Shown: one piece after another, positions 8,310 through 17,005 of the stretch | Layout: every line of letters starts with the position of its first letter | How positions within the stretch are numbered: the first letter of the stretch is position 1 | Assembly: GCA_937921595.1 (NCBI GenBank) | Contig: CAKZTD010000079.1 | Span: 1-39,898, forward strand | DNA length: 39,898 nt | From: an uncultured Saprospiraceae bacterium | GTDB lineage: Bacteria > Bacteroidota > Bacteroidia > Chitinophagales > Saprospiraceae | Direction: 5' to 3' | Position numbers and translations under genes: made by a program | The notes under the pieces: model-generated | Seen by the model: only the letters and a program-made list of their open reading frames with translations | What the model was told of the DNA's origin: nothing | Databases searched by the model: none

Positions 8310-11300
8310 CTAAAAAAAGTATCCAATATTCACGATAACTTGAGCAAACTCCTTAGATTTAAAAACCTGACCTGAAATGATAATAAAATCAATCGGTGCA
8401 ACCCAAACACCACCACCATAAGCAGAGTGCCATTTATTTGAATCTTCGCCATCTAACCAAACCCTTCCATAATCAAACCCAGCGCTGACACCAAATGAAA
8501 AAGGAAGTATAGAATTCTCAGATCCGAAGAGACGAGCTCGAAATTCACTATTATGATAAAAAGACTTATCACCAGTAAAACGCTCTCCACGATATCCTCT
8601 TAGATTCGTATTTCCACCAATAAAAGGAGCTTGAAAAAATTCATAATCTCCAAACGCAAACGCTGCTCCAATCCGAGAAGCAAAAACAATCGATTCTGAT
8701 TCCGTCAAACTTTCATAAATTGTTAATTCCGTTTTAAAAGGAACGAAAGTTTTATCTTGATCTTTAAGATTAAACTTTAAGCTAGAGCCCATTTGGAAAA
8801 CAATTCCACGAGTAGGTTTTGCTAGGCTATTCACATTCGTAAAATTCAATTCAAGATCAAGTCCGGTATAATATTTAGATTCAAAAATATCATCTGGCAG
8901 GCCACTGTCGTCACTGGTCACAAATCGATTTAAAGTTTCTTCCACATCCACTCGTTCTACAAAAGGCCCCACAGAAAAGAAACCACCTCCGCCACCAATC
9001 GGCTGCTTGACAGCTGTCTTTATACGGGTCAAACTTGTACGAATCCTATTGAAATCTAAATCGTCTTCTGTGGCCTCAGGATTCAGTGAATTATTTCCAA
9101 GACCAAAATAATTTTGCACCCATTTAGGTGTCCTCAGTATACCTTCCAAATAAAAATCGGCCTTCCCAATCGCATCAACAAAGTTGCCTTCGTAAGTAAG
9201 GTCTACCCCTTTCGTCGCAAACGCAAGAAGTCCAATCACTCTATGCGTTGAAGCATAAGGACTCTTTTTAAATTTATATTTTGTAAATAATAAATTCGCT
9301 CCTAAGGATAAGCCCCGATCAGGATTATAACCAACCAAAGGCAAGGGTACCATATAATCATACTCATAATGATAATCGCTTTTGTTGTAAATATTTTTCT
9401 CCCGATCATTAGAAGTCATATCTTTTCCTTCCTTCCCTAGCTTGATAATATTCCCAGTAGTGGTATCATAAATTTTTGTTTTAGCACCACCTCTTTTTAC
9501 ATGAGAATCTTCGAAAAAATGATCTTCGTCTAAGCCACCAATTGCTCGTATCAAAATTCCTTTTTTAGTCTCTCCGGTAAAATGAAAACGATCATCTCCA
9601 TTCTCTCCGAACAAGCGAATCTCCTTGGTTTCGTGTGTAAAAAATATGCGGTCATAAACTAAAACGGAGTCCCTTCCTTTGTCTTTCAATTGATACATTC
9701 TGACTCTAGTTTCCCGATCAGTCAATCGTTCTACTTTGAATAATTCCTTTTTCTCTGTTCCGAAAACATCTACATTTTTTGCAACGACTAGATAATGACG
9801 TTTCGCCAATTCCATCAGACCGTCTCTTCGTTTTTTAGTAATGTCTGCAATCTTTTTACCGGTCGTTTCATAAGCATATTTTGGCCAGCTTTGAAACCCT
9901 TCATCAATCACTTCATCGGTAAGATTCTTTTGGATATGCTTTACTTCTTTTTCCCAATCTTCCCAGGAGAGTTCATTCATGAAAGCACGATCAAAAGTTC
10001 GGGCACCATAAGTCAACCATTTAATATTCTTGGTTTCTGGACCATAGACATACAGCTGTTTTAAAAAAGGAACCAAGGCTGTAATTCCTCTCGTCACCAA
10101 TCCATCATATTTTGCAAATGGCTGATCCCGATCCCTTGGAATAGGTCGGTAAGTTGTAACTCCTTTTTCTTTATCTTTAAAAGACGCCCAACGCCATTGA
10201 TCATTGTGTCGATCGAAATCATTAATTACTAAATCAAATAACCTAGAACGTACGACAAAATCTTGATCTACTTTATGTTTATGGTTTTTTAAAATCTTAT
10301 GAACAACATCACCGGAAGAAATTATTTTTTTAGAATTTCCAAAACTATCCAACTCTCGCCAATCTTTTGCCGGACGTTCTTCTAACAGATATGCGCCGCC
10401 TCCAAATTCATCATTATAAATCCCCAAAGCAGGTTGCTTAGGTACGTAAACCAGTTTTGGATTGGTATGATAAATCCCAGAAGCTTCTGCCATTGAAGTA
10501 ATTGAAAAAGCAGCAAATGGGTGAGTTGACATAAAGTTATCTGTAACAATTGGCTTTGCAAAAGACAGTTTATTAAATGGATAAGGCAATACCCTGGAAG
10601 CATCTTTTTCCATAGACCGGAGCACAAATTGCTTTCCATTAGGGTCAATCAATCTCAAGGAATTGGTTTGATTCCCTCCTCCCCTTTTTATCGGTTTCAT
10701 CCCTCCTCTAAACTCAGCAAGATCCAAGACTTCCATCTTATAATTTTGCCGATACAAATCTCGGTAATGAGAACCTAAGAAAGCTTTATGAATTGCTCCT
10801 TTCTTTTTTACTTTATAAGAAAACAGGCTCGTTTCAATCGAATCTTTTTGCTCTTCATACTCTGGAAAGTCAGTCATCAAAGACTCTTCAGTAACATCAA
10901 TTTTATCTTTTACTTTCCTACGAAAAACCACTTCCCCTTCAGGATTATCTTTATCGACTACCCAGTATTTAATCCAAACAGATCCATCTTTATAAAAATC
11001 TAATTGAGCAAAACCATAATTACCTCCATAAGCAAAATCGGAACCTTTTCCGACTTTAGCAGGACTCTTATTTGATCCACTACCGCTAACTATTTGATAT
11101 TGATTATCCTGTTCGATATACTGAAGAGTATGCTCATGACCAGAGGCGATAATAAACCGCCCATTCTTTTTTGCACCAAATAAAACATCGTCTTTAAGCG
11201 CTTTATACTTATGGTGAGCAAGATCGGTTCGGGTACCGACGGCACCTCTTAAAAATGCGGCAAGAGAACCAATTATTGGCAATGGTACATAGGCACCTTC

Positions 11301-12089
11301 GTTAAGATCTGTCAATGGAAAGATGTGTTGTTTGATGGTAAAATATCCACCATGTGGGCCATGAGAATACAAAGGATGATGCATCGCCAAAACAACATTT
11401 TTCCGCTTGTATTTTCGCAGCATTTCTTCTAATTCAAAACGAAATACTTTTCGACTTTTCACATCACAACCATCATTAATTTCTGGCTCAGTATCCCAGT
11501 CGCTAACATACCATTGGCTATCAATAATAATCACCACAACATTTTCACTAAGCTCTACTAATTCTGGTCCACTACATCCATTATCTGGTAAAAAATAATT
11601 CCCCCAATCGTCTTCATTCACTATCCCTGCATTCAATCTTTTCTCAATATATTTCTCTTGCCTCCTAATTCCTTTCAAGCCATAATATCTCCAATCATGG
11701 TTTCCAGGAATAAACATTGGCTTACCTTTAAAATTTTTGAGTGTAGCTAGTTGCGCATCTAATCTTTCTTCAGCGAGTTTACGATCGAGATCCTCTGATT
11801 TTGTAGCCAGACCACCAGGGTAAATATTATCTCCAAGAAAAACCACACTACTATTCTCCGATGCCGCATCTAATTTTCTTTTTAACAAAGGAAGAGCAGG
11901 AGATTGCTTTTTATCATCAAAATCACCAGCATCACCAATCAAGAACATGGTATGTTCGATCTCTCTATCTTCAGGTTTATTTTCTTTCCAGTTTTCCTGA
12001 GCTTTACTATAGTTAATTTTATAATTGGCACAAGAAGATGCAATAAGGGCAATCAGTGTTAATATTGAAAATGACTTTAAGTATTTCAT
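8310..12089 (-). CDS. Lipoprotein fusion: calcineurin-like phosphoesterase, kinase-like segment, Omp85/BamA-like barrel
   Basis: The protein has 1259 residues from ATG 12089; an upstream in-frame start at 12122 would spoil the signal peptide. The signal MKYLKSFSILTLIALIASSC makes Cys20 the likely lipidation site. Residues about 45-380 hold all metallophosphoesterase motifs: IGDAGD, LGDNIYPGG, PGNHDW, MHHPLYSHGPHGG and SGHEHT. Residues about 465-680 carry GGGNQTNSLRL, VLRSMEKD, NDFDRHNDQWRW (near 622-633) and PIPRDRDQPF, which resemble the nucleotide-binding and catalytic loops of HipA/FAM20-type atypical kinases (my inference). The last about 350 residues are an Omp85-type barrel with GGNTNLRGYRGERF and a terminal aromatic (GYFF). 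It probably sits in the outer membrane. There are no POTRA repeats, so a BamA-like insertase role is unlikely. It is flanked by gaps and appears monocistronic. Confidence 0.85.
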   Translation of the reverse strand: MKYLKSFSILTLIALIASSCANYKINYSKAQENWKENKPEDREIEHTMFLIGDAGDFDDKKQSPALPLLKRKLDAASENSSVVFLGDNIYPGGLATKSEDLDRKLAEERLDAQLATLKNFKGKPMFIPGNHDWRYYGLKGIRRQEKYIEKRLNAGIVNEDDWGNYFLPDNGCSGPELVELSENVVVIIIDSQWYVSDWDTEPEINDGCDVKSRKVFRFELEEMLRKYKRKNVVLAMHHPLYSHGPHGGYFTIKQHIFPLTDLNEGAYVPLPIIGSLAAFLRGAVGTRTDLAHHKYKALKDDVLFGAKKNGRFIIASGHEHTLQYIEQDNQYQIVSGSGSNKSPAKVGKGSDFAYGGNYGFAQLDFYKDGSVWIKYWVVDKDNPEGEVVFRRKVKDKIDVTEESLMTDFPEYEEQKDSIETSLFSYKVKKKGAIHKAFLGSHYRDLYRQNYKMEVLDLAEFRGGMKPIKRGGGNQTNSLRLIDPNGKQFVLRSMEKDASRVLPYPFNKLSFAKPIVTDNFMSTHPFAAFSITSMAEASGIYHTNPKLVYVPKQPALGIYNDEFGGGAYLLEERPAKDWRELDSFGNSKKIISSGDVVHKILKNHKHKVDQDFVVRSRLFDLVINDFDRHNDQWRWASFKDKEKGVTTYRPIPRDRDQPFAKYDGLVTRGITALVPFLKQLYVYGPETKNIKWLTYGARTFDRAFMNELSWEDWEKEVKHIQKNLTDEVIDEGFQSWPKYAYETTGKKIADITKKRRDGLMELAKRHYLVVAKNVDVFGTEKKELFKVERLTDRETRVRMYQLKDKGRDSVLVYDRIFFTHETKEIRLFGENGDDRFHFTGETKKGILIRAIGGLDEDHFFEDSHVKRGGAKTKIYDTTTGNIIKLGKEGKDMTSNDREKNIYNKSDYHYEYDYMVPLPLVGYNPDRGLSLGANLLFTKYKFKKSPYASTHRVIGLLAFATKGVDLTYEGNFVDAIGKADFYLEGILRTPKWVQNYFGLGNNSLNPEATEDDLDFNRIRTSLTRIKTAVKQPIGGGGGFFSVGPFVERVDVEETLNRFVTSDDSGLPDDIFESKYYTGLDLELNFTNVNSLAKPTRGIVFQMGSSLKFNLKDQDKTFVPFKTELTIYESLTESESIVFASRIGAAFAFGDYEFFQAPFIGGNTNLRGYRGERFTGDKSFYHNSEFRARLFGSENSILPFSFGVSAGFDYGRVWLDGEDSNKWHSAYGGGVWVAPIDFIIISGQVFKSKEFAQVIVNIGYFF

Positions 12090-12332
12090 TTTTTCAGGGG
12101 TATTTTCATTTAGTAAAATCAAGAAAACTCATTAACAGTAAAGCTACGTTTAAGGTTTTATGAGTTATTGCTAGCAAGTTATAATAGTTTTTAGATTTTG
12201 AGGTGGATTTATAAATATGTTTTTTTAGTCCCGAAACCTCTCTCTATAAACAAAAGATAAATCGATATGGCTTAAAAATATCATCTTTTTTTTATAATTT
12301 AATGTTTGAGTTAAAAAACAAAACTGCTTGTA

Positions 12333-13241
12333 TTGAAAATTTATAGAGAAATAACGCCCCTAAATAATAAAGATGCCTTTGTTTTGTCTAATTACGACAA
12401 CCCAACCTTTGATTATCCTTTGCATAATCATAAAGAATATGAGCTTTGTTTGACCTTAAATTGTAAAGGAAATCGAATAGTTGGAGATTCTGTTACAAAA
12501 TATTCAAGAAAAGATTTAGTACTGATTGGTCCATATGTTTATCACCGATGGGACAACTCAGATATGCCTGAGGGCCTTGGCAAGAATTCCAGAACGATCG
12601 TAGTTCAGTTTGACAATGAGCTATTTGAATCTTCGCTTTTACAAAAAGAAGCTTTCTATCCGATAAAAAAAATGTTGCTTCGTTCTACCAGAGGCATTCA
12701 TTTTGATGAAGAAATCGTTGATCATGTAGCAGATCGATTATTGAAACTGGAACATATGGATGGCTTCCAAGCTATTATAGAATTTCTTTCTCTTCTCAAC
12801 TTTCTGGCAACCAATTCTAATCAACAATTATTGACTTCGACTTCTTTTAATGCGAAACCTGAGGAATTGGGAAACAAACGTATTAGCGATGTCTACGAGT
12901 TTATCATGAATAATTATACACAGCGAATCAAAGTTACTCAAGCTTCTGAGATTGCTAATATGAGTGAATCCGCTTTCAGCCATTTTTTTAAAAAATGTAC
13001 AAAGAAAAGTTTTACTCAATTCGTGGTTGAACTTAGAATAGGACTTGCTTGCAAATTACTAATGGAAACCCAAGACACCATTAGTCAAATCTGTTTTAAT
13101 TGCGGTTTTAATAATATCTCCAATTTTAATCGCTTGTTTAAAAAATACAAAAAAACGACTCCTCTTCAATATCGTCAAAAAGTAGAAATGGTTTTACAAA
13201 AACCTCATAGCACCAATTTTCGATATTTACATGAAAGTTGA
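12333..13241 (+). CDS. AraC-family transcriptional regulator
   Basis: This 302-residue protein has an N-terminal cupin-like sensor (DYPLHNHKEYELCLTL, then VLIGPYVYHRW) and a C-terminal double HTH (about 185-290: ITQASEIANMSESAFSHFFKK-type helix and SQICFNCGFNNISNFNRLFKK). That is the usual layout of sugar-responsive AraC/XylS regulators. The start is TTG at 12333, giving MKIYREITPL, a normal N-terminus for this group; the next ATG would remove part of the cupin. It lies 244 bp upstream of the GH3-NagX-MurQ genes on the same strand and is separated from them by a strong terminator, so it probably has its own transcript and may regulate those genes. The inducing sugar is unknown. Confidence 0.88.
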   Translation: MKIYREITPLNNKDAFVLSNYDNPTFDYPLHNHKEYELCLTLNCKGNRIVGDSVTKYSRKDLVLIGPYVYHRWDNSDMPEGLGKNSRTIVVQFDNELFESSLLQKEAFYPIKKMLLRSTRGIHFDEEIVDHVADRLLKLEHMDGFQAIIEFLSLLNFLATNSNQQLLTSTSFNAKPEELGNKRISDVYEFIMNNYTQRIKVTQASEIANMSESAFSHFFKKCTKKSFTQFVVELRIGLACKLLMETQDTISQICFNCGFNNISNFNRLFKKYKKTTPLQYRQKVEMVLQKPHSTNFRYLHES

Positions 13242-13329
13242 TCAGCTTATATCTTTCTGCTGAATTGCAATACTTTTATGCAGATGCAAGAAAATCTTGT
13301 TATTAATCATTATTTTACGTTAAAAAATA

Positions 13330-13358
13330 GACGGAATTATCAATAATTTTGATCCGTC
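13330..13358 (+). other. Hairpin upstream of the terminator in the GH3 leader
   Basis: GACGGA at 13330-13335 pairs with TCCGTC at 13353-13358 across a 17-nt AT-rich loop. It lies 40 bp before the terminator at 13398. Whether it is an alternative RNA fold, a regulator site or chance is open. Confidence 0.3.
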
Positions 13359-13397
13359 ACTAACAGAAAATTACGTTTCATACTCTAACTATCACCT

Positions 13398-13438
13398 GTG
13401 AACCTACTTGAAATCAAATCAGGTAGGTTCACTTTTTT
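13398..13438 (+). terminator. Strong rho-independent terminator between araC-type gene and GH3 gene
   Basis: A perfect 10-bp stem (GTGAACCTAC at 13398-13407 with GTAGGTTCAC at 13423-13432) with a 15-nt loop is followed directly by six T (13433-13438). This is the most canonical terminator in the window. It should end the AraC transcript, but it lies only 48 bp before the first ATG of the GH3 gene, so it may instead act as an attenuator. Confidence 0.85.
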
Positions 13439-13485
13439 AAATAAAACCAAACATCATCGAAGATATCAATTCCCTAGTCTCCAAA

Positions 13486-15627
13486 ATGAGCCTTAAAGAA
13501 AAAGTAGGCCAGATGACTCAACTAACTTTAGATGTCATCCTCGAAGGAGAAATCTACCATGCAAAATTACCTCACCGTTTAGAGCAAGTTTCTTTAAAAA
13601 AAGCGATCATTGAATATGGCGTAGGCTCGATTTTAAATACGCCTGGAATTCCATTGACCAGAACGGAATGGATTGAATTAATTGGAACGATTCAGCAAAC
13701 TGCTATTAAAGAAACCCGTTTGGGCATTCCTGTTTTATATGGTATCGACGCAATTCATGGTGTTAATTATACAGTCGATGCTACTTTGTTTCCTCAACAG
13801 ATAAACATGGCTGCCAGCTTTAATCCAGATTTAGTAAAAGCTGCCGCTTCCATCACTGCTTATGAAACTAGGGCCTCTGGTATCCCATGGAATTTTTCTC
13901 CAGTTCTAGATGTTTGCCGACATCCACTTTGGCCAAGGCTTTGGGAAACTTTCGGTGAAGATGTTTATCTGGTGAATGAAATGGGTTTAGCAATGCTTGA
14001 AGGTTTTCAAGATAATCAGATCGATAATCCATACAAAGTCGGTGCATGTTTAAAACATTTTCTTGGTTATGGAATGCCATTGAATGGAAAGGATCGAACA
14101 CCGGCTTGGATTCCAGAGCGATTTTTAAGAGAATATTTTTTACCACCTTTCGAAGCAGCGATCAAAGCTGGGGCGGCATCAATCATGATTAATTCTGGAG
14201 AGATAAATGGAATACCAGTTCATGCAAGCAAACAAATATTGACGGATCTCCTGAGGGACGAATTGGGCTTTAAAGGGCTCGTTGTAACCGATTGGGAAGA
14301 CATTAAATATTTGCATAGTAGACATCGAATTGCCAGCTCCGACAAGGAAGCAATTCGACTAGCAATCGAAGCAGGAATTGATATGAGCATGGTTCCTGAT
14401 GATTTTACATTTTCCGATTTATTACTGGAACTGATCGAAGAAGGAAGTATTTCGGAATCTCGGATTAATGAATCTGTAAAAAGGATTTTAGCTTTAAAGC
14501 AAAAGCTTGGTCTTTTTGAAAATCCTGGCCTTTCACCGACAGCGGATTACCAATTATTTGGATCGGAAACGCATGCTAAATTTGCTTTGCAATTGGCTCA
14601 AGAGTCTATTGTTTTATTAAAAAATAAAAATCAGCAACTTCCTCTTTCTAAGGATGCTAAAGTTTTGGTCACAGGCTTCGCAGCAAATAACATCAAGCAT
14701 TTGAATGGCGGTTGGACAGAAACCTGGCAAGGTGATCGAGCAGATGAATTTATAAAAAACAAGCCCACGCTTTTACAAGCGATCAAAGATAAAATTGGAA
14801 CGGAGCAAGTCCATTTTGTAGAAGGAACAACCTTTGACGAAATGACTTCGCTTAGAGAAGCAATAAACGCGGCTAAAGATTCTGATCACATTGTGCTTTG
14901 CCTTGGTGAAAATACTTACTGTGAATTTCATGGAAACATCGATGATCTAAATTTGCCAGATGCTCAGATCGAATTTGCAAAAGTAATGATTGCTACCGGC
15001 AAACCTGTTACCCTTGTTTTGTTGCAAGGTCGACCGAGGTTAATCACTCCCATCGCTGAAGACATTGACAATATCATTTGTGGATTCTATCCGGGAAATG
15101 AAGGTGGACGGGCTTTAGCTGATATTATTTTTGGAGATCAAAACCCTTCAGGAAAGCTCCCAATTACTTATCCCAAGCATGCTCATGGCTTGGTAACTTA
15201 TGATCGAAAAAATTCAGAAATCTCCTCTATTCAAGGCTCTAAAATTTGCTATGATCCATTGTTCGAATTTGGTGATGGTTTATCTTACACCACTTTTGAA
15301 TATTCAAATTTAATCCTCAGCAAAACTAAAATGACTAAAAAGGATACTCTGGATATTATAGTCAATGTCAAAAATACTGGAGACCGAATTGGAAAAGAAA
15401 CGGTGCTTTTATTTGTCCGTGATGAGTATGCATCGATTACCCCTTCCGTAAAACGACTGCGAGGATTTAATAAAATAGAATTGGAAGCAGGCGAACAAAC
15501 GATGGTTCGTTTTCAATTAAAAAAAGAGGATTTATCATTTGTTGGTATAGAGAACGAATGGCTTTGTGAAGCTGGAGATTTCACGGTGATGGTTGGAGGT
15601 TTGTCAACGATGTTTGAGTTGGTTTAG
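13486..15627 (+). CDS. GH3 family beta-glycosidase (BglX-like)
   Basis: The protein has 713 residues from ATG 13486. The N-terminal GH3 barrel carries the family opening KMSLKEKVGQMTQ, the KHFLGYG loop and the nucleophile D269 in GLVVTDWED. The C-terminal alpha/beta sandwich follows (ESIVLLKNKNQQLPL; LGENTYCEF, where the acid/base Glu is expected), then a fibronectin-III-like domain from about 630. It lacks the NagZ-type His-Asp motif (KHFPGHGDT), so the beta-glucosidase/xylosidase branch fits better than NagZ. No signal peptide is seen. Family-like sequence (PNIIEDINSLVSKM) continues in frame upstream of 13486 to a TAA at 13438 without ATG, GTG or TTG, so the true start is doubtful. First gene of a run with nagX- and murQ-like genes, 97 bp before the next. 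Confidence 0.88.
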   Translation: MSLKEKVGQMTQLTLDVILEGEIYHAKLPHRLEQVSLKKAIIEYGVGSILNTPGIPLTRTEWIELIGTIQQTAIKETRLGIPVLYGIDAIHGVNYTVDATLFPQQINMAASFNPDLVKAAASITAYETRASGIPWNFSPVLDVCRHPLWPRLWETFGEDVYLVNEMGLAMLEGFQDNQIDNPYKVGACLKHFLGYGMPLNGKDRTPAWIPERFLREYFLPPFEAAIKAGAASIMINSGEINGIPVHASKQILTDLLRDELGFKGLVVTDWEDIKYLHSRHRIASSDKEAIRLAIEAGIDMSMVPDDFTFSDLLLELIEEGSISESRINESVKRILALKQKLGLFENPGLSPTADYQLFGSETHAKFALQLAQESIVLLKNKNQQLPLSKDAKVLVTGFAANNIKHLNGGWTETWQGDRADEFIKNKPTLLQAIKDKIGTEQVHFVEGTTFDEMTSLREAINAAKDSDHIVLCLGENTYCEFHGNIDDLNLPDAQIEFAKVMIATGKPVTLVLLQGRPRLITPIAEDIDNIICGFYPGNEGGRALADIIFGDQNPSGKLPITYPKHAHGLVTYDRKNSEISSIQGSKICYDPLFEFGDGLSYTTFEYSNLILSKTKMTKKDTLDIIVNVKNTGDRIGKETVLLFVRDEYASITPSVKRLRGFNKIELEAGEQTMVRFQLKKEDLSFVGIENEWLCEAGDFTVMVGGLSTMFELV

Positions 15628-15724
15628 ATTTTTAAATTTCACTAAACATATTTTTACTCAAAATATTTTCGATTCCTTTCTAAAACTTAGTACCTTTCTA
15701 AAGATCATTTTATAATTGAATAAT

Positions 15725-16945
15725 ATGATCCAAAACAAAACGACTATGAAAGGGAATAATCGTCTTCTCTCTCTCGACATCTTTCGAGGGATGACCATCG
15801 CATTTATGATTCTCGTCAATAATCCTGGTGACTGGGGGAATGTTTACAAACCTTTATTACATGCCAACTGGCATGGCTGCACACCGACTGATTGGGTCTT
15901 TCCTTTCTTTCTTTTTATCGTTGGTGTTTCTATTGCTTTAGCCATTTCAAAACGGAAAGCCAGAGGGGATGATAAGTCAGCTATCGTTAAAAAAATTATA
16001 TGGAGGACCTTTGCTATTTTGGCAATTGGCCTTTTTTTAAATGGCTTTCCTTATTTTAAATTCCCTTGGAGGATTGCAGGTGTATTACCTCGGATTGCGA
16101 TTGTTTACGGAATAACCGCTTTGATCTTTTTATACGCCGATTGGAAACGAGTGCTTTGGATTGCTACCGCTTGTTTAATTGGTTATTGGTTGATGATGGC
16201 ATTGATTCCCGTACCTATTGACGAAGTAATGCAACAAGCTTTAGATACTGGAAAGGTGATGACCCAAGGTGGACTTTTCGAATTAGAACCTTTACAAAAG
16301 ATCTCAGATAATTTTGTTTCTGCAAACTACCAAAGAGGCGTCAATTTACAAGCTTATGTTGATCGACATTTTATGCCAGGAAGGCTTTGGCAAAAGACCT
16401 GGGATCCAGAAGGTTTGCTGAGTACCATCCCTGCTGTGGCCTCTTGTTTATCTGGAGTTTTGACGGGGCTTTGGATCAAAAAAGACATGGAAGTCTATAA
16501 AAAACTAACCGGACTTTTAGGAATGGGAACTATTTTAATAGGTGCGGCATTCGTATGGTCGCTGGCCTTTCCGATTAATAAAAATCTATGGACGAGTTCT
16601 TACGTTTTGTATATGAGTGGCGTCTCGCTTTTATTTCTTGGAGTAATTTACTGGGTCGTGGATGTTTTAGGTTATAAGAAAGGAACCAAGCCTTTTATTG
16701 TTTTTGGAATGAATGCTTTGATCATATATGCCTTGTCAGGCTTGATTGCTAGGATGTTTAGTTTGATCAAATGGACCACTGCTGCTGGAGAAACGATCTC
16801 TTTAAAAGGTTGGATTTACAACACTTTCTTTACTTCTGTGTTTTCTGATATAAATGCCTCTTTTGGCTATGCGATTTTTAATGTATTGCTTTTGTTAGGG
16901 ATAGCATGGATTTTGTATGCTAGGAAGATATTCATTAAGGTTTAA
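15725..16945 (+). CDS. nagX: NagX-like heparan-alpha-glucosaminide N-acetyltransferase family membrane protein
   Basis: This 406-residue multi-pass inner-membrane protein (about 10 hydrophobic segments) opens with the hallmark RLLSLDIFRGMTIAFMILVN. The conserved loop LLHANWHGCTPTDWVFPFF follows; its His corresponds to the acetyl-accepting residue of the human HGSNAT family. These proteins use cytoplasmic acetyl-CoA to acetylate amino sugars across the membrane. ATG 15725 is chosen; TTG 15716 and ATG 15746 are in-frame alternatives, and the homology only begins after residue 11. It lies 97 bp after GH3 and 60 bp before MurQ, both on the same strand, with no terminator between, so an operon is likely. 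Its substrate here, glucosamine or a muropeptide sugar, is inferred from the neighbour MurQ. Confidence 0.85.
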   Translation: MIQNKTTMKGNNRLLSLDIFRGMTIAFMILVNNPGDWGNVYKPLLHANWHGCTPTDWVFPFFLFIVGVSIALAISKRKARGDDKSAIVKKIIWRTFAILAIGLFLNGFPYFKFPWRIAGVLPRIAIVYGITALIFLYADWKRVLWIATACLIGYWLMMALIPVPIDEVMQQALDTGKVMTQGGLFELEPLQKISDNFVSANYQRGVNLQAYVDRHFMPGRLWQKTWDPEGLLSTIPAVASCLSGVLTGLWIKKDMEVYKKLTGLLGMGTILIGAAFVWSLAFPINKNLWTSSYVLYMSGVSLLFLGVIYWVVDVLGYKKGTKPFIVFGMNALIIYALSGLIARMFSLIKWTTAAGETISLKGWIYNTFFTSVFSDINASFGYAIFNVLLLLGIAWILYARKIFIKV

Positions 16946-17005
16946 TTCAGGAGTGAGGAGCGAGAGGTAAAAAGCGAGGTGAGTTAACTATAAAACCCAA
17001 AAGCT

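Noticed and set aside
13868-14146. Minus-strand 92-codon open frame inside the GH3 gene
   Set aside because: It lies fully within the conserved GH3 barrel on the opposite strand; no own upstream signals.
13486-15627. Calling the GH3 protein NagZ
   Set aside because: It lacks the NagZ His-Asp loop (KHFPGHGDT-type); KHFLGYG and the fibronectin-III-like tail fit beta-glucosidases.
16946-17005. Purine-rich GAGG/GCGAGG run before murQ as a strong Shine-Dalgarno
   Set aside because: The AG-rich repeats lie more than 20 bp from the TTG start, and this phylum rarely uses Shine-Dalgarno; it is more likely a short intergenic repeat.
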